The position numbers and the translations under genes are program-made. Positions 16,664-23,264 of a DNA stretch of 25,217 bases are shown here, piece by piece. How positions within the stretch are numbered: the stretch's first letter is position 1; every line of letters starts with the position of its first letter. Location of the stretch: contig CALJKV010000004.1 of the NCBI GenBank assembly GCA_937974245.1, positions 1-25,217 of the forward strand, given 5' to 3'. The notes beneath the pieces were generated by a model, which did no database searches, had not been told where the DNA came from, and was given only the letters and a program-made list of their open reading frames with translations. Source of the stretch: an uncultured Chloroflexota bacterium. GTDB lineage: Bacteria > Chloroflexota > Anaerolineae > Aggregatilineales > Phototrophicaceae.

Positions 16664-17917
16664 TTACCCACCCATATCGCAGGATTCATTCATTGTTGGG
16701 CTGATTTCGGTGGAGAAAACGAATTCGCCCATTTCCACGATATTGCCGCCCAGAGCGGTAATGGTCGGGTCTCCGTTTTCGTCAAAACCAAAGATGCCGG
16801 TCACGCCTTCGAACTCGGACAGGCCGCGCATCGCTTCGAGGATGGCCGCCCGGTCATTGACGCCGGCACGCTCAATTGAATTCAGGATCACCTGCATAGA
16901 CTGGTAGGCATAGGTTGACCAGGGCGACGGCTCGTAGCCATAGGTTTCCTCAAAGTCCGCCACGAAACGCACGCCGGAATCAGATGTTAGCTGCTGCGGT
17001 GTCAGGCCGGGGAATGTCAGGAAAATGTTGCCATCGGTCACATCCGCGCCGCCCACTTGCTCGACCAGCGCCGGGTTCACCAGGCCGTCCGGCCCCATGA
17101 ACTTGATGTCGCTTCCGAACAGACCGAGCGCGTCCATCTGCTGGATAACCTGCGGGCCGCCGGAGTCAATCACGAAACCGCCGTACACCAGGTCGGCACC
17201 AGCGGCACGCACTTTGGTCAGCAGAGCGCGGAAGTCAATGTCGGTGGATTCCACACCGTCACGCCCGACGACTTCCAGGCCGATTTCTTCGGCACGCTGT
17301 GCAAAAGCATCAGCGACGCCCTTGCCGTAAAGCTGGCGGTCATCGAGGATGTAGACTTTAGTGAATCCCAGGCACTGGGCCCAGGCCGCAGCCGAGAAGC
17401 CCTGCACGTCATCGGAGGCATTAGTACGGAAGTAGTTCACCTCGCCGGACGGGCGATAGATTTCCGGTTCACCCGCATCCCAGGCATGGGTCAGGCCGGG
17501 GTAGGTATTGGCCGGGGTAATCTGGGCGATGCCAGCCTCATTGGTGATCGGCATACTGACTTTGGCCGCACCACTGTTATAGGTGCCGAAGTACACCATA
17601 CATGCGGCGTCATTGACGCAGCGCTGTGCATTTTCCGCTTCAATCACGCCATCCCAGGAGCCGGTGGTGGGGGAGGCATCATCGGTGGCGACGATTTCAA
17701 TATTGAAGCCCGCCGGGCCTACGCCGTCATGGTCATCCAGATAGTGCTGGAGCGCCAGACGAGCAGCGTCGAGCATACTTTCCCCTTCGGGCTGCATAGA
17801 ACCCTGAAGCGGCCAACTGGTATAAATCTTGATGGTTTCCTGGGCGCTAACCGGCACAATAGCCAGTACCGCCAGCATCAACACGGTGAGCAGGACGAAT
17901 AACTTTTTTACTGACAT
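16664..17917 (-). CDS. livK: Branched-chain amino acid ABC transporter, substrate-binding protein
   Basis: This is an extracytoplasmic type I periplasmic-binding-fold protein of the Leu/Ile/Val-binding family, 417 residues. It has a signal peptide (1-25, KKLFVLLTVLMLAVLAIVPVSA before QE), then YTSWPLQGSMQPEGESMLDAARLAL at the ligand-cleft start, and YFGTYNSGAAKVSMPITNEAGIAQITPANTYP near the hinge. Cysteines such as RCVNDAAC may form a disulfide, as in many LivK-like proteins. There is no lipobox cysteine at the cleavage site. The ATG at 17917 was chosen because AGAGGAG lies 7 bases before it and it begins a proper signal peptide; an upstream in-frame ATG at 18052 adds 45 unrelated residues. 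The ligand is not certain; amides, urea or aromatic acids are possible. Confidence 0.9.
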   Translation of the reverse strand: MSVKKLFVLLTVLMLAVLAIVPVSAQETIKIYTSWPLQGSMQPEGESMLDAARLALQHYLDDHDGVGPAGFNIEIVATDDASPTTGSWDGVIEAENAQRCVNDAACMVYFGTYNSGAAKVSMPITNEAGIAQITPANTYPGLTHAWDAGEPEIYRPSGEVNYFRTNASDDVQGFSAAAWAQCLGFTKVYILDDRQLYGKGVADAFAQRAEEIGLEVVGRDGVESTDIDFRALLTKVRAAGADLVYGGFVIDSGGPQVIQQMDALGLFGSDIKFMGPDGLVNPALVEQVGGADVTDGNIFLTFPGLTPQQLTSDSGVRFVADFEETYGYEPSPWSTYAYQSMQVILNSIERAGVNDRAAILEAMRGLSEFEGVTGIFGFDENGDPTITALGGNIVEMGEFVFSTEISPTMNESCDMGG

Positions 17918-18023
17918 GCGTGACTCCTCTTTCTTGAAAAAAAACGATCTTTTACAGTCCAGCAGCCACCCAACAGTCCGACTCCAGCCATACTTGGGGG
18001 GATTGCCTTCCTGTTGGGCGCAA

Positions 18024-18052
18024 ATTGTAACAAGTGAATATAAGGATAGCAA
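18024..18052 (-). promoter_or_regulatory. Extended -10 promoter of the liv operon
   Basis: On the minus strand TTGCTA (18052-18047) and TACAAT (18029-18024) are 17 bases apart, and a TG one base before the -10 makes it extended. Transcription would start near 18017, about 100 bases before livK. Confidence 0.6.
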
Positions 18053-18096
18053 ACAAAAAAATGTGACAGTTTTGGCACACGACGCACTTTCTCCAT

Positions 18097-18121
18097 AGAA
18101 AAAGGGGCAACTAAGCCCCTT
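18097..18121 (-). terminator. Intrinsic terminator of prs
   Basis: On the minus strand AAGGGGC (18121-18115) and GCCCCTT (18108-18102) form a 7-bp stem with a 6-base loop and run into a T-rich tract (TTTTTCT). It lies 33 bases after the prs stop and just upstream of the liv promoter. Confidence 0.75.
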
Positions 18122-18153
18122 GTCTGTCCCGGATGCCCGTCAACCTTCAGATT

Positions 18154-19149
18154 CTAGCTGGTCGGCCAGAACTCGAACAACTCCCCAACAGAGCCGCCCA
18201 TCACGCTGCGTCGGATGACCTCGCCAAAGATATGCGCAATAGACAGGCGTGTGATGCGTTCAGGGTGGCGATCCGGCGTGAGCGGCACGGTGTTGGTGGT
18301 GACAATCTCTTCCAGTTCCGGCATGTTATTCAGGCGTTCGATTGCCGGGCCGGTGAAGAGACCATGTGTGCAGATAACAGTAATCGCCCCCGCGCCTTTC
18401 TCTTTCAGCACCCGCATGACTTCCATAATCGTCCCGGCGGTGGCGATCTCGTCATCCACCAACAGGACCCGCTTGCCAACGACATCGCCCAGAATCGCCG
18501 TAATCGTGACTTTTTCGTCCGACAAACGTAGTTTTTCGGCAATTGCCAGCGGCACGCCCAGGCTGCGGGCGAGCTTGGCGGCGCGTTTGGCGTTGCCCAT
18601 ATCCGGCGAAACCACAACACAGTCTCTGAGGTCTTGCGACTTAAAGTGATTCACAAAGGCCGAGTGCGCTGTCAGGTGATCGGTGTGGATATTAAAGAAG
18701 CCGTGTACCTGGGGTGAATGCAGCGTCATCACAATGATATGCTGCGCCCCGGCAGTGACAAGCAGATCGGCTACCAGTCGCCCGGCCACTGAAATGCGCG
18801 GCGCATCTTTCTTATCGGAGCGGGCATACGAAAAATAGGGGATGACGGCATGTATGCTCTTCGCGCCGGAAGTGCGGGCAATATCGAGCATGAGAATCAG
18901 TTCAAGCAGGTTATCGCTGGTAGGCGGGGAAAGGGGCTGGATGATAAAGACATCTTTACCGCGCACGCTCACGCCCAGGCGGACATCCAGGTTATCGTTG
19001 GAAAACTTATCACGGGTTGAGGGACTGACTTTGAGGTTAAGATACTCCGCGATTTCACTGGCGAGTGATTTGTGCGCAGACCCGCTGAAGATTAACACAT
19101 TTTGCAGCGGGTCGGTGGTTTTCTCGGTGGTTTCGGTTGTACCAGACAC
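18154..19149 (-). CDS. prs: Ribose-phosphate pyrophosphokinase (PRPP synthetase)
   Basis: The enzyme makes PRPP from ribose 5-phosphate and ATP, feeding nucleotide, histidine and tryptophan synthesis. The 331-residue product has the ATP-binding flexible loop PYFSYARSDKKDAPRISV (about 104-121), catalytic-lysine region AIAEKLRL, and the PRPP-binding loop VLLVDDEIATAGTI (about 231-244). The segment normally written F-x-x-GE is FSNDNLDV here, so the usual glutamate is missing; this is the only unusual position noticed. The start is GTG at 19149, with AAGGAG 8 bases before it. An N-terminal extension of about 15 polar residues (TTETTEKTTD) precedes the first strand. Confidence 0.93.
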   Translation of the reverse strand: MSGTTETTEKTTDPLQNVLIFSGSAHKSLASEIAEYLNLKVSPSTRDKFSNDNLDVRLGVSVRGKDVFIIQPLSPPTSDNLLELILMLDIARTSGAKSIHAVIPYFSYARSDKKDAPRISVAGRLVADLLVTAGAQHIIVMTLHSPQVHGFFNIHTDHLTAHSAFVNHFKSQDLRDCVVVSPDMGNAKRAAKLARSLGVPLAIAEKLRLSDEKVTITAILGDVVGKRVLLVDDEIATAGTIMEVMRVLKEKGAGAITVICTHGLFTGPAIERLNNMPELEEIVTTNTVPLTPDRHPERITRLSIAHIFGEVIRRSVMGGSVGELFEFWPTS

Positions 19150-19184
19150 CCTGATAACTCCTTCATCATTACCATGCAGCCCTC

Positions 19185-19190
19185 ATTATA
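19185..19190 (-). promoter_or_regulatory. Candidate -10 element of prs
   Basis: A perfect TATAAT on the minus strand (19190-19185) lies 35 bases before the GTG start. The -35 position has no good match to consensus. Confidence 0.45.
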
Positions 19191-19369
19191 CGTCCGACGC
19201 CGCCAAATTTCTGTGGTTTACCTGTAAAAACCGATACTCTTAACATACGCGAATTCGCTATGCTGGCGAGTCGTCTCTAGCAGCTTGATTGGACTGTCGT
19301 CAAAACCGCCAGGATGCGGCACAATGGATGTACTATAGCACAGAAATTCATGCGAAAAGGTCAATCAAT

Positions 19370-20059
19370 ATGAGGCATAAAGAGGCGCATCGGACGGCAC
19401 GAATCGGCTGGCTGCGTGCCGCCGTGTTGGGGGCAAATGATGGCATTGTCTCCACGGCAAGTTTAGTCGTGGGGGTCGCGGCTGCAAACGCGGTTCGCGG
19501 AGACGTGTTGGTGGCCGGTATCGCGGGGCTTGTCGCCGGGGCGATGTCTATGGCGGCAGGTGAATATGTGTCGGTGAGTTCCCAGGCGGATACCGAGCAG
19601 GCCGACCTGGTGCGAGAGCGCAGTGAACTCGATACCGACTGGGAATCGGAAGTGGTGGAACTGACGGGGATTTATACGAGACGTGGCATCGAACCGGCGC
19701 TGGCGAGGCAGGTGGCCGAACAACTCATGGCCCATGATGCGCTGGCGGCCCATGCTCAGGAAGAACTGGGCATTTCCGAGAACCTGAGCGCCCGCCCCAT
19801 TCAGGCCGCGTTTGCCTCGGCGGGCAGTTTTGCTATAGGCGCAGTCATGCCGCTGGCCGTCGTGCTGGTCGTGCCAGAGTCGAGCCTGGTAGTTGCTGTC
19901 TCGCTCGTCTCACTCGTTTTTCTGGCGCTGCTGGGCGTGCTGGCTGCCAACGCAGGCGGATCATCCGTGCTGAAAGGCGCTTTTCGTGTCACCTTCTGGG
20001 GTGCGCTGGCGATGGGGCTGACCGCTCTTGTGGGGGCGTTGTTCGGAACGGTGGTTTAG
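19370..20059 (+). CDS. VIT1/CCC1-family iron or manganese transporter
   Basis: The 229-residue membrane protein belongs to the VIT/CCC1 family, which exports Fe(II) or Mn(II) from the cytoplasm. The start RTARIGWLRAAVLGANDGIVSTASLVVGVAAA is the family signature around helix 1 (about 7-38). AGAMSMAAGEYVSVSSQADTEQADLVRER follows (about 60-90) with its metal-site acidic residues. A cytoplasmic helical stretch (about 85-150) is followed by three C-terminal membrane helices. The ATG at 19370 is chosen because family proteins start about there and AAGG lies about 9 bases upstream. The longer reading from 19289 adds 27 unrelated residues. It converges on the next gene. The substrate cannot be told from sequence alone. 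Confidence 0.9.
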   Translation: MRHKEAHRTARIGWLRAAVLGANDGIVSTASLVVGVAAANAVRGDVLVAGIAGLVAGAMSMAAGEYVSVSSQADTEQADLVRERSELDTDWESEVVELTGIYTRRGIEPALARQVAEQLMAHDALAAHAQEELGISENLSARPIQAAFASAGSFAIGAVMPLAVVLVVPESSLVVAVSLVSLVFLALLGVLAANAGGSSVLKGAFRVTFWGALAMGLTALVGALFGTVV

Positions 20060-20120
20060 GGACAGGCGCCCTTCCAGGCCTAAATGATCTGCGCCGTCGG
20101 CTGATAACGCGCTGCTGCGC

Positions 20121-20906
20121 CTACCATTCAAGATGGGAGAATTCGCCATCCTGCGTCCAGCGGACGGTGTATGGCTTCCCATCCGCATAGGCGGTATTCA
20201 GTTGCAACGCCCCATCCTCTAAAAGATAAACGGCGATAGCCTGACCTGTATAAGGATTGGCAATGGATTCCACCTGGTAGTTCTCGACAGCGGACTCTTC
20301 GGCTGCCACCACTGCTGCCAGATACTGACGGTAAGTGATTCGAAGTGCCAAAGCGCCTTCACCGGTATCGGGATTCACCGCGTAGATATTGAACGTGCCG
20401 TTGTTCTTGTAAATTGCGACTGGCGCGGCAACATCCAATTCTGGATGGTTGTTCAGTCGGCCATCAAGCAGATTAGCAGCAATTTCCCCAGCCAGATTCG
20501 CGCCGGTAATCCGCAGTGTATAAGGCCCATTATTACCCGACAGATTGGTTACAACAAATCGATAGTCACCGGTCACGGTGGCGGTAAAGTGAACAATCGA
20601 ACTGGAAAAAGCGTTGCAGCCTACCTGGGTGTAACTGTCATCATCGGAGACAATAAATACGTTGTCCGGTGTAAAGACGGACAACATAGGATCAAGTGGG
20701 CGGCTGCCACTTGGCGCTATCGCGTCACAGGTCAGAACCCCCACCACCTGTGCGCCCTGCGCAATCGGCGCGAAATAACTGATTGGCGTTCCGTTATACC
20801 AACCTGAAAAGACCAGTTCACCGCTGGCATACACCCCGAACCCCCCCAGAAACAATAAAGCAGCGATAATCGCTGCCCAGACGTAAGTATTTTTTCTCGT
20901 GGACAT
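20121..20906 (-). CDS. Secreted or membrane-tethered protein with a PPC-like domain
   Basis: The 261-residue product has an N-terminal hydrophobic segment (about 8-28) acting as a signal peptide or anchor. The region ISYFAPIAQGAQVVGVLTC to GDYRFVVTNLSGNNGPYTLRITG (about 42-135) looks like a bacterial pre-peptidase C-terminal (PPC) beta-sandwich: DPMLSVFTPDNVFIVSDDDS is the typical acidic loop and GDYRFVVT the typical strand. The remaining 125 residues contain two or three beta-hairpin-like units but no recognised domain. Cysteines 60 and 97 could pair. No protease domain is present, so a binding or structural role is inferred. The ATG at 20906 follows AGGGG by about 10 bases. An in-frame ATG at 20939 lacks a ribosome site. 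Confidence 0.72.
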   Translation of the reverse strand: MSTRKNTYVWAAIIAALLFLGGFGVYASGELVFSGWYNGTPISYFAPIAQGAQVVGVLTCDAIAPSGSRPLDPMLSVFTPDNVFIVSDDDSYTQVGCNAFSSSIVHFTATVTGDYRFVVTNLSGNNGPYTLRITGANLAGEIAANLLDGRLNNHPELDVAAPVAIYKNNGTFNIYAVNPDTGEGALALRITYRQYLAAVVAAEESAVENYQVESIANPYTGQAIAVYLLEDGALQLNTAYADGKPYTVRWTQDGEFSHLEW

Positions 20907-20952
20907 CTTTTCAACCCCTACTGTGCTAACCTGATACACAGTTCATAAATCA

Positions 20953-20981
20953 AGCATATGACCAAACAATCGTAGTGACAA
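20953..20981 (-). promoter_or_regulatory. Promoter for the PPC-like protein gene
   Basis: On the minus strand TTGTCA (20981-20976) and TATGCT (20958-20953) are 17 bases apart. The start near 20946 lies about 40 bases before the ATG at 20906. Confidence 0.55.
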
Positions 20982-21015
20982 TATCTTGGACTGTGAAATC
21001 CTCCGATTTTAAAGA

Positions 21016-21041
21016 AAATCCCGCAGGTTTCAGCGGGATTT
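21016..21041 (-). terminator. Terminator of the VOC-domain gene
   Basis: AAATCCCGC (21016-21024) and GCGGGATTT (21033-21041) form a 9-bp stem with an 8-base loop. Read on the minus strand it ends in ATTTTCTTT, which suits termination of the gene ending at 21073. Confidence 0.8.
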
Positions 21042-21072
21042 CTGTTGAGATTAGGTTTTTCAGTGCAGCGGG

Positions 21073-21861
21073 CTATTCTGTCCAGGGTTGCGGTTCGACC
21101 AGTTGAATAAAGCTGCTCACGGCTCCCTGCGGGTCGGCAATGATGGCGAAGCGTCCGGTGCCGGGAGCCTCCATGATCGGCTGCATGAGTTTTCCACCCA
21201 GGGCGCTGGCCTTAGTCGCTGTCTCATCGATGTTTTTCACGGAAAAATAGACCATCCAGTTCGCCGGTATGTCGCCCCAGCTGGCATCCATCTGCATAAT
21301 CCCGCCATTCATTCGCCCCTGGTTCATGATGTAATAGTAATCCATGTGTTCAGCCTTCTGGAACTGCCAGCCAAATACATGGCCGAGGAAATCGCGGGCT
21401 TTCTGCGAATCACGGGTCGCGAGTTCGTTCCAGGTCATCGCGCCGGGCGTATTGACCAACTGCGCCCCGATGTGATTCTGGGGCTGCCACAGTCCCAGAA
21501 ACGCGCCGGTAGGGTCTTGAATCATCGTCATCCGGCCTGAGTCAAACACATCCATCGGCTCCAGTATGACGGTGCCACCGGCCTCGGTGACTTTCTTCAC
21601 CACGGCATCGGCATCGTCTACCTTGACATAACTGCTCCAGAACGAGGGCATCGGCGGCTGGTTGGGATTCATCGGGCCGATAGCGGCCACCTGGCTCCCA
21701 CCCTGTTTAAACATGGTGTAGACCATTCCATCGCCCAGAGGCAGGTCATCGGTCTCCCAACTCATCAGTTGAGCATAGAACTGCTTACCTTTGGCAGGAT
21801 CCGTAGAACTGCAATCGGCCCAGCAAAAAGTACCATGCGGATATTTAGTGACTTTAAACAT
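21073..21861 (-). CDS. VOC-superfamily (glyoxalase/dioxygenase-like) protein, two domains
   Basis: The 262-residue product holds two vicinal-oxygen-chelate domains (about 5-120 and 132-258). Each starts with a characteristic turn, GTFCWADCSSTDPAKGKQFYAQLMSW in the first and MTWNELATRDSQKARDFLGHVFGW in the second, and each ends in a strand with ...MIQDPTGAFLGLWQP or ...IADPQGAVSSFIQL. The overall pattern matches the Cfp30B-like family rather than true glyoxalase I. The metal-ligand histidines and glutamates of glyoxalase I are not clearly conserved. The substrate is unknown. The ATG at 21861 is chosen since GGGAGAG precedes it; the longer reading from 21936 would start before the transcription start. 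Two related inverted half-sites flank its promoter, so control by a repressor is likely. Confidence 0.85.
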   Translation of the reverse strand: MFKVTKYPHGTFCWADCSSTDPAKGKQFYAQLMSWETDDLPLGDGMVYTMFKQGGSQVAAIGPMNPNQPPMPSFWSSYVKVDDADAVVKKVTEAGGTVILEPMDVFDSGRMTMIQDPTGAFLGLWQPQNHIGAQLVNTPGAMTWNELATRDSQKARDFLGHVFGWQFQKAEHMDYYYIMNQGRMNGGIMQMDASWGDIPANWMVYFSVKNIDETATKASALGGKLMQPIMEAPGTGRFAIIADPQGAVSSFIQLVEPQPWTE

Positions 21862-21891
21862 GGTTTTCTCTCCCTCTCCCTGCCTGAATAA

Positions 21892-21933
21892 ATAGATCAT
21901 TTGTTCTAAATAAATGTAGCACGGATGATCTAT
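21892..21933. promoter_or_regulatory. Two-site operator candidate at the VOC gene promoter
   Basis: ATAGATCAT (21892-21900) and ATGATCTAT (21925-21933) form a perfect 9-bp inverted repeat with a 24-base spacer. The right copy is itself part of the palindrome ATGAT-CT-ATCAT (21925-21936). One copy falls in the promoter spacer and the other just after the predicted start. The centres are 33 bases apart, three helical turns. Confidence 0.55.
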
Positions 21934-21941
21934 CATAACAA
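21913..21941 (-). promoter_or_regulatory. Extended -10 promoter of the VOC-domain gene
   Basis: On the minus strand TTGTTA (21941-21936) and TACATT (21918-21913) are 17 bases apart, with TGC just before the -10 hexamer (extended -10). The start near 21906 lies about 45 bases before the ATG at 21861. Confidence 0.6.
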
Positions 21942-22143
21942 GTGGTTGCGCTGGATACTCAGCAAATGCTCATCTTCTGAAGCCAGGAGATCAATACCAT
22001 CCGAATGCCACCAAAATGCGATATTTCCTCATGCCGGAACACTGCCCTTACTCACTATCGCCGCGCCCAAAGGCAACCCTACACTGAAGGTGACTCTACC
22101 GCAGCGTAACATCGCAGACATCCGCCGCATTCGCCATTGAAAG
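21942..22143. other. Non-coding stretch between the VOC promoter and a gene relic
   Basis: The open frames here are short, lack ribosome sites and resemble no family I know. No hairpin or repeat is evident. It may be degraded remains of the gene whose C-terminus is preserved at 22144-22292. Confidence 0.4.
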
Positions 22144-22292
22144 GTGTGCCGCCATGAATGGGCGCTGGTGCCGGTGGTGGCGATCACGGTGCTACTGGTC
22201 ATCCGCACGCAATTAGAAGACCGCACATTGCAGGAGGAACTGCCGGGCTACCGCAAGGGGTACGCTATCGTCTGCTGCCGGGCGTGTGGTGA
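22144..22292 (+). pseudogene. C-terminal relic of an isoprenylcysteine-methyltransferase-like protein
   Basis: In one frame the bases from 22159 read WALVPVVAITVLLVIRTQLE and then DRTLQEELPGYRK, the last membrane helix and the LEDRTLQEELPGY motif of the ICMT/NnrU-like integral membrane methyltransferase family. The frame then breaks near 22258. Two bases further on, from 22260, the family's closing VRYRLLPGVW and a TGA stop (22290-22292) are readable. The residues expected between (about four, of the form Y-x-x-R) are missing. No N-terminal part is detectable upstream. It is therefore a truncated and frameshifted remnant. It ends 7 bases before the end of the convergent APH gene. Confidence 0.75.
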
Positions 22293-22298
22293 GGATGG

Positions 22299-23135
22299 CT
22301 ATATCCGCACATGCGACTCGGCGATTTCAGCCACGCGCAGTGCCAGGCCGGGGTCGTCGCCATCTTCCAGTGACCAGCAGGCGCTCAGGCAGGCATAAGC
22401 ATACACGAATGCCAGCAGCCGCTCCCGTTCGATAGCCAGATGCTCGGCCAGCAGCATGACTGTCCGCAGCAGCCGCTTCTCATCAGCGACCAGTTCCGGC
22501 ATGTCAATCGGGTTGCAGACCGTGTTGGCCGCGTCGTAAGTCCGCTCCCCATACAGCCCTTTGGGATCATACGCCAGCCAGCCCCGTTCACTCCGCCGGA
22601 TATTGGCATGGTGGATGTCGCCATGCAGCACGCGCTCCTCCTGCGGTGTAGCCAGCAGCCTTTCCGCTACCTGCGCGGCTCGGACGTAAATCGAACGATT
22701 GCCCGCCTGCATATCCGCCTCGGCCTGCTGGAACAATCCGTGAAACCAGCGGCGCAGCGGGCGCAGTTCGCCCGGCGGCGGCCCATCATAGGAGGCGTGC
22801 AGTTGATTAAGAACTTCGGCAATAGTCACCGTTGCGGCGTCATCTTCTCCCCGCCGCACCAGCGGGACTAAATCCTCCCCGGTGACATATTCCAGCAGGT
22901 GCGCCCGTTCGTCATGGCGCAGCAGCCGTACCGCCCCATGCCCGTTGAAGCAGCGCAGCGCCACCGCGCCGGGACTCTCATCAAAGATTCCCACCGGCTT
23001 GAGCAGTTTGAGCACCGCCGTTTCCCCGTTCATGCGGACGGTATACAACGTGCTGGTGAAAGTTTCTGCCAGCGCCTCCGGTTCAGCGAGCGCCCAGGTA
23101 TCCAGGTAGTGATGCAGGGTGTCAGTATCGGTCAT
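22299..23135 (-). CDS. APH(6)-type aminoglycoside/streptomycin 6-kinase-like protein
   Basis: The 278-residue product belongs to the aminoglycoside/hydroxyurea kinase family (APH_6_hur type) and has the same length as StrB, APH(6)-Id. Family members transfer phosphate from ATP to the 6-hydroxyl of streptomycin, though many chromosomal homologues have unknown substrates. The ATP-binding lobe has TVRMNGETAVLKLLKP (K43). The catalytic loop is VLHGDIHHANI (about 169-179), and the metal aspartate is in WLAYDPKGLYGERTYDAANTVCNP (about 187-210). All catalytic residues are present. The start codon has only a weak ribosome site. Resistance cannot be concluded from sequence alone. It is transcribed divergently from the TIR-FGE gene. 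Confidence 0.85.
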   Translation of the reverse strand: MTDTDTLHHYLDTWALAEPEALAETFTSTLYTVRMNGETAVLKLLKPVGIFDESPGAVALRCFNGHGAVRLLRHDERAHLLEYVTGEDLVPLVRRGEDDAATVTIAEVLNQLHASYDGPPPGELRPLRRWFHGLFQQAEADMQAGNRSIYVRAAQVAERLLATPQEERVLHGDIHHANIRRSERGWLAYDPKGLYGERTYDAANTVCNPIDMPELVADEKRLLRTVMLLAEHLAIERERLLAFVYAYACLSACWSLEDGDDPGLALRVAEIAESHVRI

Positions 23136-23199
23136 CTTGAGTCTGTGGAATCGCTATGTGGACCATGCGACTATGATACCGCACCCATGCCTGATTTGG

Positions 23200-23228
23200 T
23201 TGCACGAACACGAGACGAACGGCATAAT
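23200..23228 (+). promoter_or_regulatory. Promoter of the TIR-FGE gene
   Basis: TTGCAC (23200-23205) and CATAAT (23223-23228) are 17 bases apart. The start near 23235 leaves about 30 bases before the ATG at 23265. Confidence 0.55.
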
Positions 23229-23264
23229 AGCTACTATTCCTACACAGTTCATTAGAGTAGCATT

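Noticed and set aside
20907..20921. GTAGGGGTTG on the minus strand before the PPC-like gene as a REP element
   Set aside because: It shares the first bases with the element at 24676 but has no inverted repeat, and it is well explained as a ribosome-binding site.
21925..22140. A 71-codon plus-strand open frame upstream of the ICMT relic
   Set aside because: It has no ribosome site, overlaps the VOC promoter, has no recognisable sequence and its composition is not gene-like.
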